Positions 9,401-15,891 of a stretch of 19,612 nt of DNA are shown in pieces. Position numbers and translations under genes: made by a program. The DNA comes from Gp6-AA40 sp050742535 (lineage in GTDB: Bacteria > Acidobacteriota > Vicinamibacteria > Vicinamibacterales > UBA2999). The stretch lies in NCBI GenBank assembly GCA_050742535.1, contig JBOGIQ010000081.1, forward strand, positions 1 to 19,612, read 5' to 3'. How positions within the stretch are numbered: the first letter of the stretch is position 1; every line of letters begins with the position of its first letter. A model generated the notes under the pieces. The model was not told the origin of the DNA, did no database searches, and saw only the letters and a program-made list of their open reading frames with translations.

Positions 9401-11513
9401 CAGGCTGGCAGGCACGGCAAACGCTGTGACCGAGAGTTACACCTATGAATCCACCTTCCAACAGCTCGCCACCCGCACGGATCCCGTGAACCATACGGTG
9501 ACGTTCGGGTACGACGCGAGCGGCAGACTGACGACCATTACCGACGCGGTCAGTCAGCAGACCACGTTGACCTACAATCCGAACGGGCAACCGCTGACAA
9601 TCACAACGCCTGCCGGCACGACGCAGTTGACCTACGACGGCGGCGACGTTGCAACTATTGCCGATCCACTGGGGCAAACGACGACTCGCTTCGTCGATTC
9701 ATTGGGGAGGCTCGCGCGGCTAACTAATCCGCAAGGACAGTCGACTAGGCTTGAGTACGACGTCCTAAACCGGATGACCAAATCGACCGACGCGCTGGGC
9801 GACACGACGTTCACCTACGACGCGAACGGCAATCTGCTGACCCTGACGGACGCTCGAAACCAGACAACGACGTACGCCTACAACAACATGGATCGTGTCG
9901 TAACGCGCACCGACCCACTCAATCGCGCCGAGTCGTACGTGTATAACGCAAGCGGTTATCTTCAACAGATCACTGACCGAAAGAATCAAGTCACGACGCA
10001 CAGCTACGATCCATTGAATCGCCTCACCACGACTACGTACGCGGACTCGTCGACGACGACCACAACGTACGACGCGGGAAATCGTGCGACACAGATTGTC
10101 GACTCCGTGGCCGGCACCATTAGCCGGACATACGATCAGCTCGACAGCCTTACACAGGAAACAACGCCGGAGGGAACCGTCGACTACTCTTACGATGCGG
10201 CGGGACGGCGTACATCGATGACCGTCTCGGGCCAGACGCAACTCAGCTACAGCTATGACAACGCGGATCGGCTGACCAGCATCACGCAGGGGACGAGCAC
10301 AGTCGGGTTCACTTACGACTCGGCTGGACGACGTGGAACGTTGACGTTGCCGAACGCCGTCACTGTCACCTACGGCTACGACGCAGCATCGCAGGTTACT
10401 ACGATTGACTATACGTTGGGAGCGACGACGCTCGGCAACTTGACGTATGCGTACGACTTGGCTGGCAGGAGAATCTCGATCGGCGGGTCGTGGGCGCGCA
10501 CTGGCCTGCCGGCGGCCTTATCGTCGGCCACCTACGATGCGGCGAACCAAATTGCGACGTGGGCCGGAACTACGTTCACTTACGACGCAAACGGTAATGT
10601 GACGAGCGATGGCTCGAAGACGTACACGTGGAACCCGAGGAACCAACTGACTGGATTAAGTGGCGGAGTCAGTGCGGGCTTTCAGTACGATGGCCTTGGT
10701 CGCAGGCGAGCGAAGACTATAAGTGGCGCGACGACTGGGTTTCTGTACGACGGACTCAACGCCGTTCAAGAGTTGGTCGGTGGTACACCATCGGCCAACA
10801 TTCTGCCGAGCCTAGGCATCGATGAATGGTTGACGCGGACTGATGGCTCCGGTACACGCCATTTACTTGCCGACGCTCTTGGAAGCACAGTAGCGCTCAG
10901 CGACGCAATGGGTGCCGTGCAGACCCAGTATACCTATGAACCGTTCGGTGCCTCCTCCGTCACAGGTTCGGCGAGCGCAAACCCGCTCGGGTTCACAGGT
11001 CGCGAGCATGATGGGACGGGTCTGCTTTTCTATCGTGCGCGCTACTACGACGCGGCTGTGGATCGGTTCACGTCCGAAGACCCCATCGGGTTTGCCGGCG
11101 GGGACGCTAACCTGCATGCGTACGTCGCCAACCAGCCGACACAATGGACTGACCCAACGGGGCTCACTTACATCATGCTCCCGTTGAATCCTTTATGCGC
11201 GCCGGACAAACCGAAGTCAAAAAGCGACAACCAACCTCCGCTGGAACGTCCGCTCTGGTGGTACTTGATCTGCACACCGACGCCGCTGATAGTTCCAGAC
11301 ACCATAGCCGGCCCACTGGGGGGGCTAGCAGCTCCGTTGGTGAGACTACTGCCATTGGTGCGGATGAGTCCGCCGCATATCGACAAGAAGCCCCATCCAT
11401 TCCCAATCTTGGGCAAGCAGCCACATGTCCAGGTCGATTTCTATTTGAAAGGCATTAAAGGGAGCGACATAAGTATCAGGATCCCTCTTCCCGGTTATCC
11501 TTGGTGGAAATAG
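6456..11513 (+). CDS. Secreted kelch/Ig/YD-repeat Rhs protein with variable C-terminal tail
   Basis: This is a 1685-aa polymorphic-toxin-like protein. A signal peptide (1-34, ending VGA|Q) points to Sec export rather than type VI secretion. Next come kelch-like repeats (about 40-215: HSATLLPDGTVLVLGG, HSATLVDGNRILLVGG), a Big_5-like Ig domain (about 235-333), a carboxypeptidase-regulatory-like domain (about 386-468), a ZU5-like beta region (about 484-625), a DUF6531-like entry (about 643-770: GTGQFTLEALDL, IHRTYRAN), about twenty YD repeats (812-1445), and the Rhs core (1466-1570) with GLLFYRARYYDAAVDRFTSEDP. The core ends in the canonical DPTGL (1566-1570), the conserved motif before the tail in Rhs toxins. 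The last 115 residues match no family I know. YD shells normally enclose the tail. The next ORF may be its immunity gene. Confidence 0.88.
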   Translation: MNVSSVSTRIRNGVCIAIVGAALLALIPRAPVGAQSIPADLAGYSVTLLPGGRELLLGGVSGGIVQQGGWIRDPRSAAVAPVEGLTGPRAWHSATLLPDGTVLVLGGSDARGILSQGERLIVGQPARAVGEAKWNARAGHSATLVDGNRILLVGGLLNGVPVPSIEVLAIDTLAATPVGDLPGGGRAFHTARLLGDGTTEIWGGEDANRSPLTSGVVINPDTGAMVQIAAPERDENFATLAFSNPEQGASNVSLQPQVALRLTRPAQVETVTNRTITLSSPAGEVPVSVVAAERGRLVFVTPTVPLQPNTGYTITAEGLRDSTGTAFPFLTISFTTVSETVDAPDPEEELWEPFETSGVPTWRSNRAASKWQELPPLMAAPGVTAMSGQVLKLNGTPLAGVTLKIQGQSVTTDRTGRFLLVNERMTTGWRELSMDGRTANGRGATYGTFEAAVHVTAGRTTVIPYTMWMPRIDTANAVRIASPTTAETVITTPKIPGLELRLPPGTVISDEDGRIVREVSITPIPIDRTPFPLPEGVNVPIYFTIQPGGAYLAVTGTGERRGARLVYPNYHGYQPGMTIDFWHYNPRDGKRWYVYGQGTVTADRRQVAPNPGVFLYEFTGAMVAPPSLNPQPGPPAADPGKDGDPVHLGTGQFTLEALDLILPDVLPIGIHRTYRANDTIARSFGIGASHQYDMFLSGNTSPYNYVDVILPDGGRVHYDRISPGTGFSDAVYEHTASPSQYFKSKIYWNGTGWNLDLKDGTRITFLEGLGASRSSQAAVSSIRDRYGNAVVLTRNGDADLTRVGSPNGKWIELTYDTSHRVTQAKDHTNRTVQYTYDTSGRLWKVTDPLNGVTEYTYDTSHRMLTLKDARGIVFLTNEYNTAGRVTKQTQADSTTYLFAYTLDGAGKVIQADVTNPRGFVRRATYGAAGYLLTDTYALGETQQQTFTSERQTGTNLVTAVVDPLNRRTEYTYDSFGNVTSVVRLAGTANAVTESYTYESTFQQLATRTDPVNHTVTFGYDASGRLTTITDAVSQQTTLTYNPNGQPLTITTPAGTTQLTYDGGDVATIADPLGQTTTRFVDSLGRLARLTNPQGQSTRLEYDVLNRMTKSTDALGDTTFTYDANGNLLTLTDARNQTTTYAYNNMDRVVTRTDPLNRAESYVYNASGYLQQITDRKNQVTTHSYDPLNRLTTTTYADSSTTTTTYDAGNRATQIVDSVAGTISRTYDQLDSLTQETTPEGTVDYSYDAAGRRTSMTVSGQTQLSYSYDNADRLTSITQGTSTVGFTYDSAGRRGTLTLPNAVTVTYGYDAASQVTTIDYTLGATTLGNLTYAYDLAGRRISIGGSWARTGLPAALSSATYDAANQIATWAGTTFTYDANGNVTSDGSKTYTWNPRNQLTGLSGGVSAGFQYDGLGRRRAKTISGATTGFLYDGLNAVQELVGGTPSANILPSLGIDEWLTRTDGSGTRHLLADALGSTVALSDAMGAVQTQYTYEPFGASSVTGSASANPLGFTGREHDGTGLLFYRARYYDAAVDRFTSEDPIGFAGGDANLHAYVANQPTQWTDPTGLTYIMLPLNPLCAPDKPKSKSDNQPPLERPLWWYLICTPTPLIVPDTIAGPLGGLAAPLVRLLPLVRMSPPHIDKKPHPFPILGKQPHVQVDFYLKGIKGSDISIRIPLPGYPWWK
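11166..11510 (+). other. Rhs variable C-terminal tip, unassigned
   Basis: These 115 codons follow DPTGL. The tail is Pro-rich with two Cys (NPLCAPD, YLICTPT), a hydrophobic Pro/Leu/Gly stretch, and a final segment with three His (PHIDKKPHPF, KQPHVQVDFYL) closing in basic and aromatic residues (GYPWWK). By eye the codons are less GC-rich than the YD region, which is common for exchangeable toxin tips. I do not recognise a nuclease, deaminase, protease or ADP-ribosyltransferase motif. The conserved-looking His residues could be catalytic, but that is inference. Confidence 0.55.
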
Positions 11514-11541
11514 CGAAAACGAATCAAGAAGTCGCTTGAAG

Positions 11542-12048
11542 ATGGCTAAAGGATTCTGGAAGGCACTGTTCAGCCCGTCACCCAGTGTGGGTGCCACCGT
11601 AGATGACGATCGCGCATGGGAATTGTCGCGCCCTCCGCGACCACTCCGTCTGGCGCCTGCGTTTAAGGTCCTGTTTTCGGCAAATGCGATCATTGCCTTG
11701 GAGGGAGGATCTATTGACCCGCAAGTGGTCACTCGCCTCCAGCCGCACTCGGTCGTCCCGTCGTTGGTGATTCGGCCCGGGACCGTGTACCCAGTGTCAC
11801 AGTGGTTTCATTTTCGCGCCGACGGGGAGGCGCTTAGAATTTTGGAGGATCTCACGCAACACTTTGCGGACGTCGAAATCTGCAATCACTTGTACGGGTA
11901 CGAAGGCACAACTCTTCTCCTTGAGTGGCACGATGCGTTCCGGGGAGTGATTCGAGTCGCCGACTCTGTGCCGCCGACGCAAGTCGATGAGTTTTGTGCG
12001 GCTCTCGGCGTCCCTCCAGCTAGAAGACCAGCCCGTTGGCGTCATTAG
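11542..12048 (+). CDS. Unrecognised small protein, candidate immunity protein of the Rhs tip
   Basis: This 168-aa cytoplasmic-looking protein has no signal peptide or membrane segment. It starts 28 bases after the Rhs stop codon on the same strand. The position directly after an Rhs tip is where cognate immunity genes normally lie, and the size fits. The sequence matches no immunity family I recognise. It has a basic N-terminus (MAKGFWKALF), a central WFHFRADGEALRILEDLTQHF region with likely helix, then LLLEWHDAFRGVIRV and an Arg-rich end. The ATG at 11542 is used here; a TTG two codons upstream (11536) has AAGAAG at better spacing and is a real alternative. By eye the region is less GC-rich than the flanking genes, as for the Rhs tip. 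The function rests on position alone. Confidence 0.6.
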   Translation: MAKGFWKALFSPSPSVGATVDDDRAWELSRPPRPLRLAPAFKVLFSANAIIALEGGSIDPQVVTRLQPHSVVPSLVIRPGTVYPVSQWFHFRADGEALRILEDLTQHFADVEICNHLYGYEGTTLLLEWHDAFRGVIRVADSVPPTQVDEFCAALGVPPARRPARWRH

Positions 12049-12073
12049 GCCTTTCACTCCTCCTTCACTATAA

Positions 12074-12091
12074 CGGGTGAACTAGAACCCG
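12074..12091. other. Small hairpin after the candidate immunity gene
   Basis: CGGGT (12074-12078) pairs with ACCCG (12087-12091) around an 8-base loop, 26 bases after the stop codon. There is no T-run, so it is at best a weak terminator. Confidence 0.25.
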
Positions 12092-12092
12092 G

Positions 12093-12269
12093 GTGAGACC
12101 GCGACCTCGTTCGTCCTACGACGCGAAGGTGCGGGAAGGGAAGGCGGCGAAGAAGCCGTGCGCACGCTGTCACGAGAGCAGCGGCGCTGGAGAGGTTTTC
12201 GGCGCTCGTTATGGCGACTCTGGCCGCCGTCGCGTTCGGTGGCTTGGCATCCCCGGGGAGTTACTTTGA
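12093..12269 (+). pseudogene. Possible c-type heme-motif gene fragment
   Basis: A GTG-started 58-codon frame contains KKPCARCHESSG, a CxxCH heme-binding signature preceded by Lys, as in soluble c-type cytochromes. It has no signal peptide and its second half is Arg-rich and unlike a cytochrome, so it is more likely a broken gene end or chance than an intact protein. It lies just upstream of the cytochrome c peroxidase-like gene, in another frame. From 12211 a third frame encodes a membrane-like segment (SRLLMWIAYMGVVGCFGYIV), again without a recognisable gene. The stretch 12049-12381 is best read as decayed DNA. Confidence 0.25.
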
Positions 12270-12370
12270 TTCCCGACTACTGATGTGGATTGCCTACATG
12301 GGTGTAGTCGGATGCTTTGGCTACATCGTCGTTATTGAAGTGGAGCTGTTTCCGAATCTGGTTCATTCGC

Positions 12371-12376
12371 GGGAAG
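12371..12376 (+). promoter_or_regulatory. Shine-Dalgarno deciding the peroxidase-like start
   Basis: GGGAAG lies 5 bases upstream of the GTG at 12382. That start puts the lipoprotein signal exactly at the N-terminus, which supports it over the upstream in-frame ATG at 12211. Confidence 0.5.
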
Positions 12377-12381
12377 AAACG

Positions 12382-13452
12382 GTGAGCTTCTTTCATTGGC
12401 AGGTCCTGTGCTTGCTGTGCGTGATCGCGCTAGTGGGCTGTAACACGTCTCAATCCGACGCGGGAGCGCAGCGAGCGCCGCAGATCGAGGAGCATCTCGA
12501 ACGAGTCCAGCCGCCTCTCGGCCTGGAAGTGGACGTTAGCGTGCTCGAGACGTTAAGTCCGTCCCGCATCCGACTGGGCCGCTCGCTGTTCTTCGATCGC
12601 CGGCTGTCGGCGGACGGCACGATCTCCTGCGCCACCTGTCATCGTCCGGAGCACGCGTTCTCCGAGCGGACGCCCGTGTCGTCCGGAATCAAAGGGCGTC
12701 ACGGACGACGGAAGGCACCGTCTCTCGTCAACCAGGCGGCGGCGCTCTACCCGCACCTCTTTCGTGACGGCCGCGCCGCCACGCTGGAAGAGCAGGCGCT
12801 GCAGCCGATCACCAGTGCACACGAGATGGGCAACACAGTCGAAGGATTACTGAGAACGCTTGGTGCAATCGAGGGCTATCGGCCACTGTTCGCCGATGCG
12901 TTCGGGAGCACCGAGATCACTACCGCGCGTATTGCCACCGCAATCGCCGATTACGTCCGGACGCGTATGAGCGGCAACAGCCCGTGGGACCGGTGGCGCC
13001 GCAACCACGACGAATCCGCGGTTACCGAACAGGTGAAGCTCGGACACGAGCTGTTCTTCGGCAAGGCAGGCTGCAATCAGTGCCACCTGGGCAGCAATTT
13101 CAGCGACAGCTCATTCCACAACCTCGGTGTCGGCTGGGATCCGGCGGTTCAGAAGTTCCGCGACGAAGGCCGGTTCGGTGTCACGAAGTCCAAAAGCGAT
13201 TTGGGCGCCTTCAAGACACCGACGCTCCGCGAGGTCACCCGGCACCCCCCGTACATGCACGACGGATCGCTGGCCACGCTCCGCGACGTCCTGGATTGGT
13301 ATAACCGCGGCGGAGAACAGAACCCGTCTCTGGATTCGCGGATCCGTCCGCTGCACCTCACCGCCGACGAGCTCGATCAGCTGGAAGCGTTCCTGAACGC
13401 GCTCGAGGGCGAGGGTTACCACGATGAAGCGCCGGCGACGTTTCCCGAATGA
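12382..13452 (+). CDS. Di-heme cytochrome c peroxidase/MauG-family lipoprotein
   Basis: This is a 356-aa protein from the GTG at 12382. Residues 1-20 (MSFFHWQVLCLLCVIALVGC with GTG read as Met) form a lipoprotein signal with lipobox LVGC, so the protein should be anchored on the periplasmic side of a membrane. It binds two c-type hemes: CATCH in GRSLFFDRRLSADGTISCATCH, and CNQCH in GHELFFGKAGCNQCH. It ends with the family block FKTPTLREVTRHPPYMHDGSLATLRDVLDWYNRGG, where the Met in PYMHDGS is the expected axial-ligand position. Members reduce hydrogen peroxide or, in MauG relatives, oxidise protein or small substrates; no partner here tells which. The frame is open back to an ATG at 12211, which would add 57 residues with an extra membrane segment and bury the lipobox, so it was rejected. 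No obvious operon partner. Confidence 0.85.
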   Translation: MSFFHWQVLCLLCVIALVGCNTSQSDAGAQRAPQIEEHLERVQPPLGLEVDVSVLETLSPSRIRLGRSLFFDRRLSADGTISCATCHRPEHAFSERTPVSSGIKGRHGRRKAPSLVNQAAALYPHLFRDGRAATLEEQALQPITSAHEMGNTVEGLLRTLGAIEGYRPLFADAFGSTEITTARIATAIADYVRTRMSGNSPWDRWRRNHDESAVTEQVKLGHELFFGKAGCNQCHLGSNFSDSSFHNLGVGWDPAVQKFRDEGRFGVTKSKSDLGAFKTPTLREVTRHPPYMHDGSLATLRDVLDWYNRGGEQNPSLDSRIRPLHLTADELDQLEAFLNALEGEGYHDEAPATFPE

Positions 13453-13496
13453 CCGGAGAGTTCCGTCGCAGCGTGCAAGACGTGAACGAACGTCGG

Positions 13497-13539
13497 TGGA
13501 AGCTGTTCCTGAAGCTCGGCCCATCCTTCTGATACGATC
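13497..13539 (+). repeat. Direct repeat copy C: detached barrel-gene 3' end
   Basis: This copy begins 44 bases after the peroxidase stop codon and ends 96 bases before the transporter start. It matches copy A at 42 of 43 bases. In frame it still reads WKLFLKLGPSF and a stop, but the DNA just upstream is not barrel-like, so it is only a gene end. It marks the downstream edge of the inserted-looking block. Confidence 0.9.
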
Positions 13540-13635
13540 ATTCCGCTCGCTGTAAACGCTTCACAATCTCCGACTTGTGCGCCTTCACAGTGAGGCGCCA
13601 GGCCGGGCTTGTCGCGCCGTAGGCGGGATCCCCCC

Positions 13636-15888
13636 ATGGAATTCCCGAAGGCACAGCCGGGGCCGGCGGTGACCACCGCGATGGTGTGCGCGGGCGCAGT
13701 CGGCGCCCAGTTCGTCGCCGGCAAAGCCGCGCGCGACGCGCTGTTTCTCGCCAACGTCGGCGTCACGGCGCTCCCCGCGATGGTCCTCGCCACGGCGGCC
13801 TTTTCGATCCTGCTGATCGTCGTCAGCTCGCGCGGCCTGCGCCGGCTGGCTCCGGGGACGTTCGTGCCGATCGCCTTCGCCGTCAGCGCCGCACTCTTCC
13901 TCGCCGACTGGGCGCTGATCCCGTACGCCCCGAAGCTGGCGGCCGAGGCCCTCTATGTGCAGGTTTCCGGCCTCGGTCCCATGCTCGGCTCGGGATTCTG
14001 GCTGATCGTCACCGAGCACTTCGACCCGTATACGGCGCGCCGGACGTTCGGACGGATCGGAGCGGCCGGTACGATCAGTGGCCTCCTCGGCGCGCTCGTC
14101 GCCGACCGCATCGCCGCGGTCTTCGGCATGGCGGCGATCTTCCCGGTCCTTGCCGCGCTGAATCTCCTCTGTGCCTGGCAGACCCGTGCCCTGGCACGCG
14201 CGACCGCCGTGAGCCTGCGGCCACAGCCGCCCGAGCAGGCAGACGACGATGCGATGCAGGCCGGAAGCATGCTCGACGCTACGGCGCACCTGGCTGCCGC
14301 GTCGCCACAGACCGGCCTCCGGGCCCTCGCGCAGACACCGTATCTGCGGACGCTCGCCGCCTTCGTACTGCTCAGCACATTGGGTGCAACGCTCCTCGAC
14401 TACGTATTCAAGGCGCAGGCGGTCGCCGCGGTTGGCAGCGGCGAGGCGCTGCTGCGATTCTTCGGCATCTACTACTCCGCCACGGCGCTCCTCGCGCTGC
14501 TGGTTCAGGTGTCCGCCGGCTCGAAAGCGCTCACGAAGCTGGGACTGGGGCTCACGACGAGTACTCCCCCGATGGCGATGTGTGTGGGTGGACTCGGCGC
14601 GCTTGTCTTCCCGGGGATCTGGACGGTCGTCGCCGTGCGCGGCAGCGAATCGGTGTTTCGTGGATCGCTCTTTCGAACCGGCTATGAGATTTTCTATACG
14701 CCCGTTCCGGCCGACGAAAAGCGGGCGGCGAAGTCGCTCATCGACGTTGGATTCGATCGCCTCGGCGACGCGATGGGTGCCGGCCTGGTCAGTCTGGCGC
14801 TGCTGCTCCCGCTGACGAGCCAGTACTCGACGATGGTCGCGCTGGCCGTGGTCAGCGGCGCCCTGGCCCTGATCGTCGCGCGGCAGTTGAATCGCGGCTA
14901 CATTCACACGCTCGAGCGCAGCCTGATGAACCGCGCCGTCGAGCTCGAGCTGTCGAACATCGAGGACATCACCACACGGACAGCGATCTTCAAGACCCGT
15001 CCGTTCGTGGTGCCGTCGGCGACTGCGGTGCTCGACGTTGCCGCCGACACCGCGGTGACCGTCAACGATGCCGAGATTCAGAGCGTCATCGCGCTTCGCT
15101 CGCGCAACCGCGATCAGGTGCTGCGCGTACTGCGTCAGGAAGAGGGGCTCGCCGGGTCGCTCGTCCCTCACGTCATTCACCTGCTGGCATGGGATGCGGT
15201 TGCCGAAGACGCGGTGCGCGCGCTGCGCAAGGTCGCGGAGGAGCGCGTCGGGGCGCTCACCGATGCGCTGCTCGATCCGAACCAGCCGTTCGCCGTGCGG
15301 CGGCGCCTGGCCCGCGTCTTTTCGATCTGCGTGTCGCAGCGCGCGGCTGATGCGCTGCTGATGGCACTCGACGACGGGCGGTTCGAGGTGCGCTATCAGT
15401 GCGGGCGATCGCTGGCGGCCATTGTGTCGAAGAATCAGCTCGTCCGGATCAACCGTGAGCGCGTGTTCGACGTGGTCCGCGCCGAGGTCGCCGTGAGCCG
15501 CGGCGTGTGGCAGGGTTACCGGCTGCTGGACGGCATGCCGGACGAGAAAGAGTCGTTCGTCGACGAGTTTCTCAAGGATCGGGCCGGCCAGAGCCTGGCG
15601 CATGTGTTCGTCCTGCTCTCGCTCGTGCTTCCGACCACGCCGCTGCAGATCGCGTATCGCGGGCTGCACACCACGGACCCGGTGCTTCGCGGAACGGCGC
15701 TCGAGTATCTCGAGGGGGTCCTGCCGCCGGACATCCGCGACCGGCTGTGGCCGTTTCTGGGCACGAGCGCCCCGGTCAACGTCGGCGCGCGCGGACGGGA
15801 AGAGATTCTCAACGACCTGTTACGCTCAAATGAGTCCATCGTGCTGAACCTCAAGGAGCTCCGCCGGCGGGGCGGTCCGGGACGCTAG
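13636..15888 (+). CDS. NTP/NDP-exchange-transporter-like (ATP:ADP antiporter family) protein fused to HEAT repeats
   Basis: This is a 750-aa inner-membrane protein. Residues about 10-415 hold roughly ten hydrophobic helices of the TLC/'ATP:ADP antiporter' type, with the family-like segment YTPVPADEKRAAKSLIDVGFDRLGDAMGAG (354-383) that aligns with LPTSREVKYKALQAVETFFWRAGDMLSA in the paralog at 17508. A charged linker follows, then about 270 residues of helical HEAT-like repeats (from about residue 480: IALRSRNRDQVLRVLRQEE, AVRRRLARVFSICVSQRAADALLMAL, FEVRYQCGRSLAAIV). True TLC carriers exchange ATP/ADP in intracellular bacteria; the role of such homologs in free-living bacteria is unknown and nucleotide transport is not proven. 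The ATG at 13636 was chosen (GGCGGG upstream) over a TTG at 13609. First gene of the operon. Confidence 0.75.
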   Translation: MEFPKAQPGPAVTTAMVCAGAVGAQFVAGKAARDALFLANVGVTALPAMVLATAAFSILLIVVSSRGLRRLAPGTFVPIAFAVSAALFLADWALIPYAPKLAAEALYVQVSGLGPMLGSGFWLIVTEHFDPYTARRTFGRIGAAGTISGLLGALVADRIAAVFGMAAIFPVLAALNLLCAWQTRALARATAVSLRPQPPEQADDDAMQAGSMLDATAHLAAASPQTGLRALAQTPYLRTLAAFVLLSTLGATLLDYVFKAQAVAAVGSGEALLRFFGIYYSATALLALLVQVSAGSKALTKLGLGLTTSTPPMAMCVGGLGALVFPGIWTVVAVRGSESVFRGSLFRTGYEIFYTPVPADEKRAAKSLIDVGFDRLGDAMGAGLVSLALLLPLTSQYSTMVALAVVSGALALIVARQLNRGYIHTLERSLMNRAVELELSNIEDITTRTAIFKTRPFVVPSATAVLDVAADTAVTVNDAEIQSVIALRSRNRDQVLRVLRQEEGLAGSLVPHVIHLLAWDAVAEDAVRALRKVAEERVGALTDALLDPNQPFAVRRRLARVFSICVSQRAADALLMALDDGRFEVRYQCGRSLAAIVSKNQLVRINRERVFDVVRAEVAVSRGVWQGYRLLDGMPDEKESFVDEFLKDRAGQSLAHVFVLLSLVLPTTPLQIAYRGLHTTDPVLRGTALEYLEGVLPPDIRDRLWPFLGTSAPVNVGARGREEILNDLLRSNESIVLNLKELRRRGGPGR

Positions 15889-15891
15889 CCC

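Noticed and set aside
1314..13496. Whole block as an insertion sequence or transposon
   Set aside because: No transposase, resolvase or integrase and no terminal inverted repeats were found in the block. Only the direct repeats support mobility.
1271..13539. Repeats A-C as integron attC sites or transcription terminators
   Set aside because: The copies have no inverted-repeat structure or T-run, and no integron integrase is present. Direct copies of a coding 3' end describe them better.
13585..15669. 694-codon open frame on the minus strand
   Set aside because: It lies wholly opposite the transporter-HEAT gene and its product is an Arg/His/Glu-rich low-complexity chain typical of antisense frames in GC-rich DNA. 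The plus-strand protein has clear membrane helices and family motifs.
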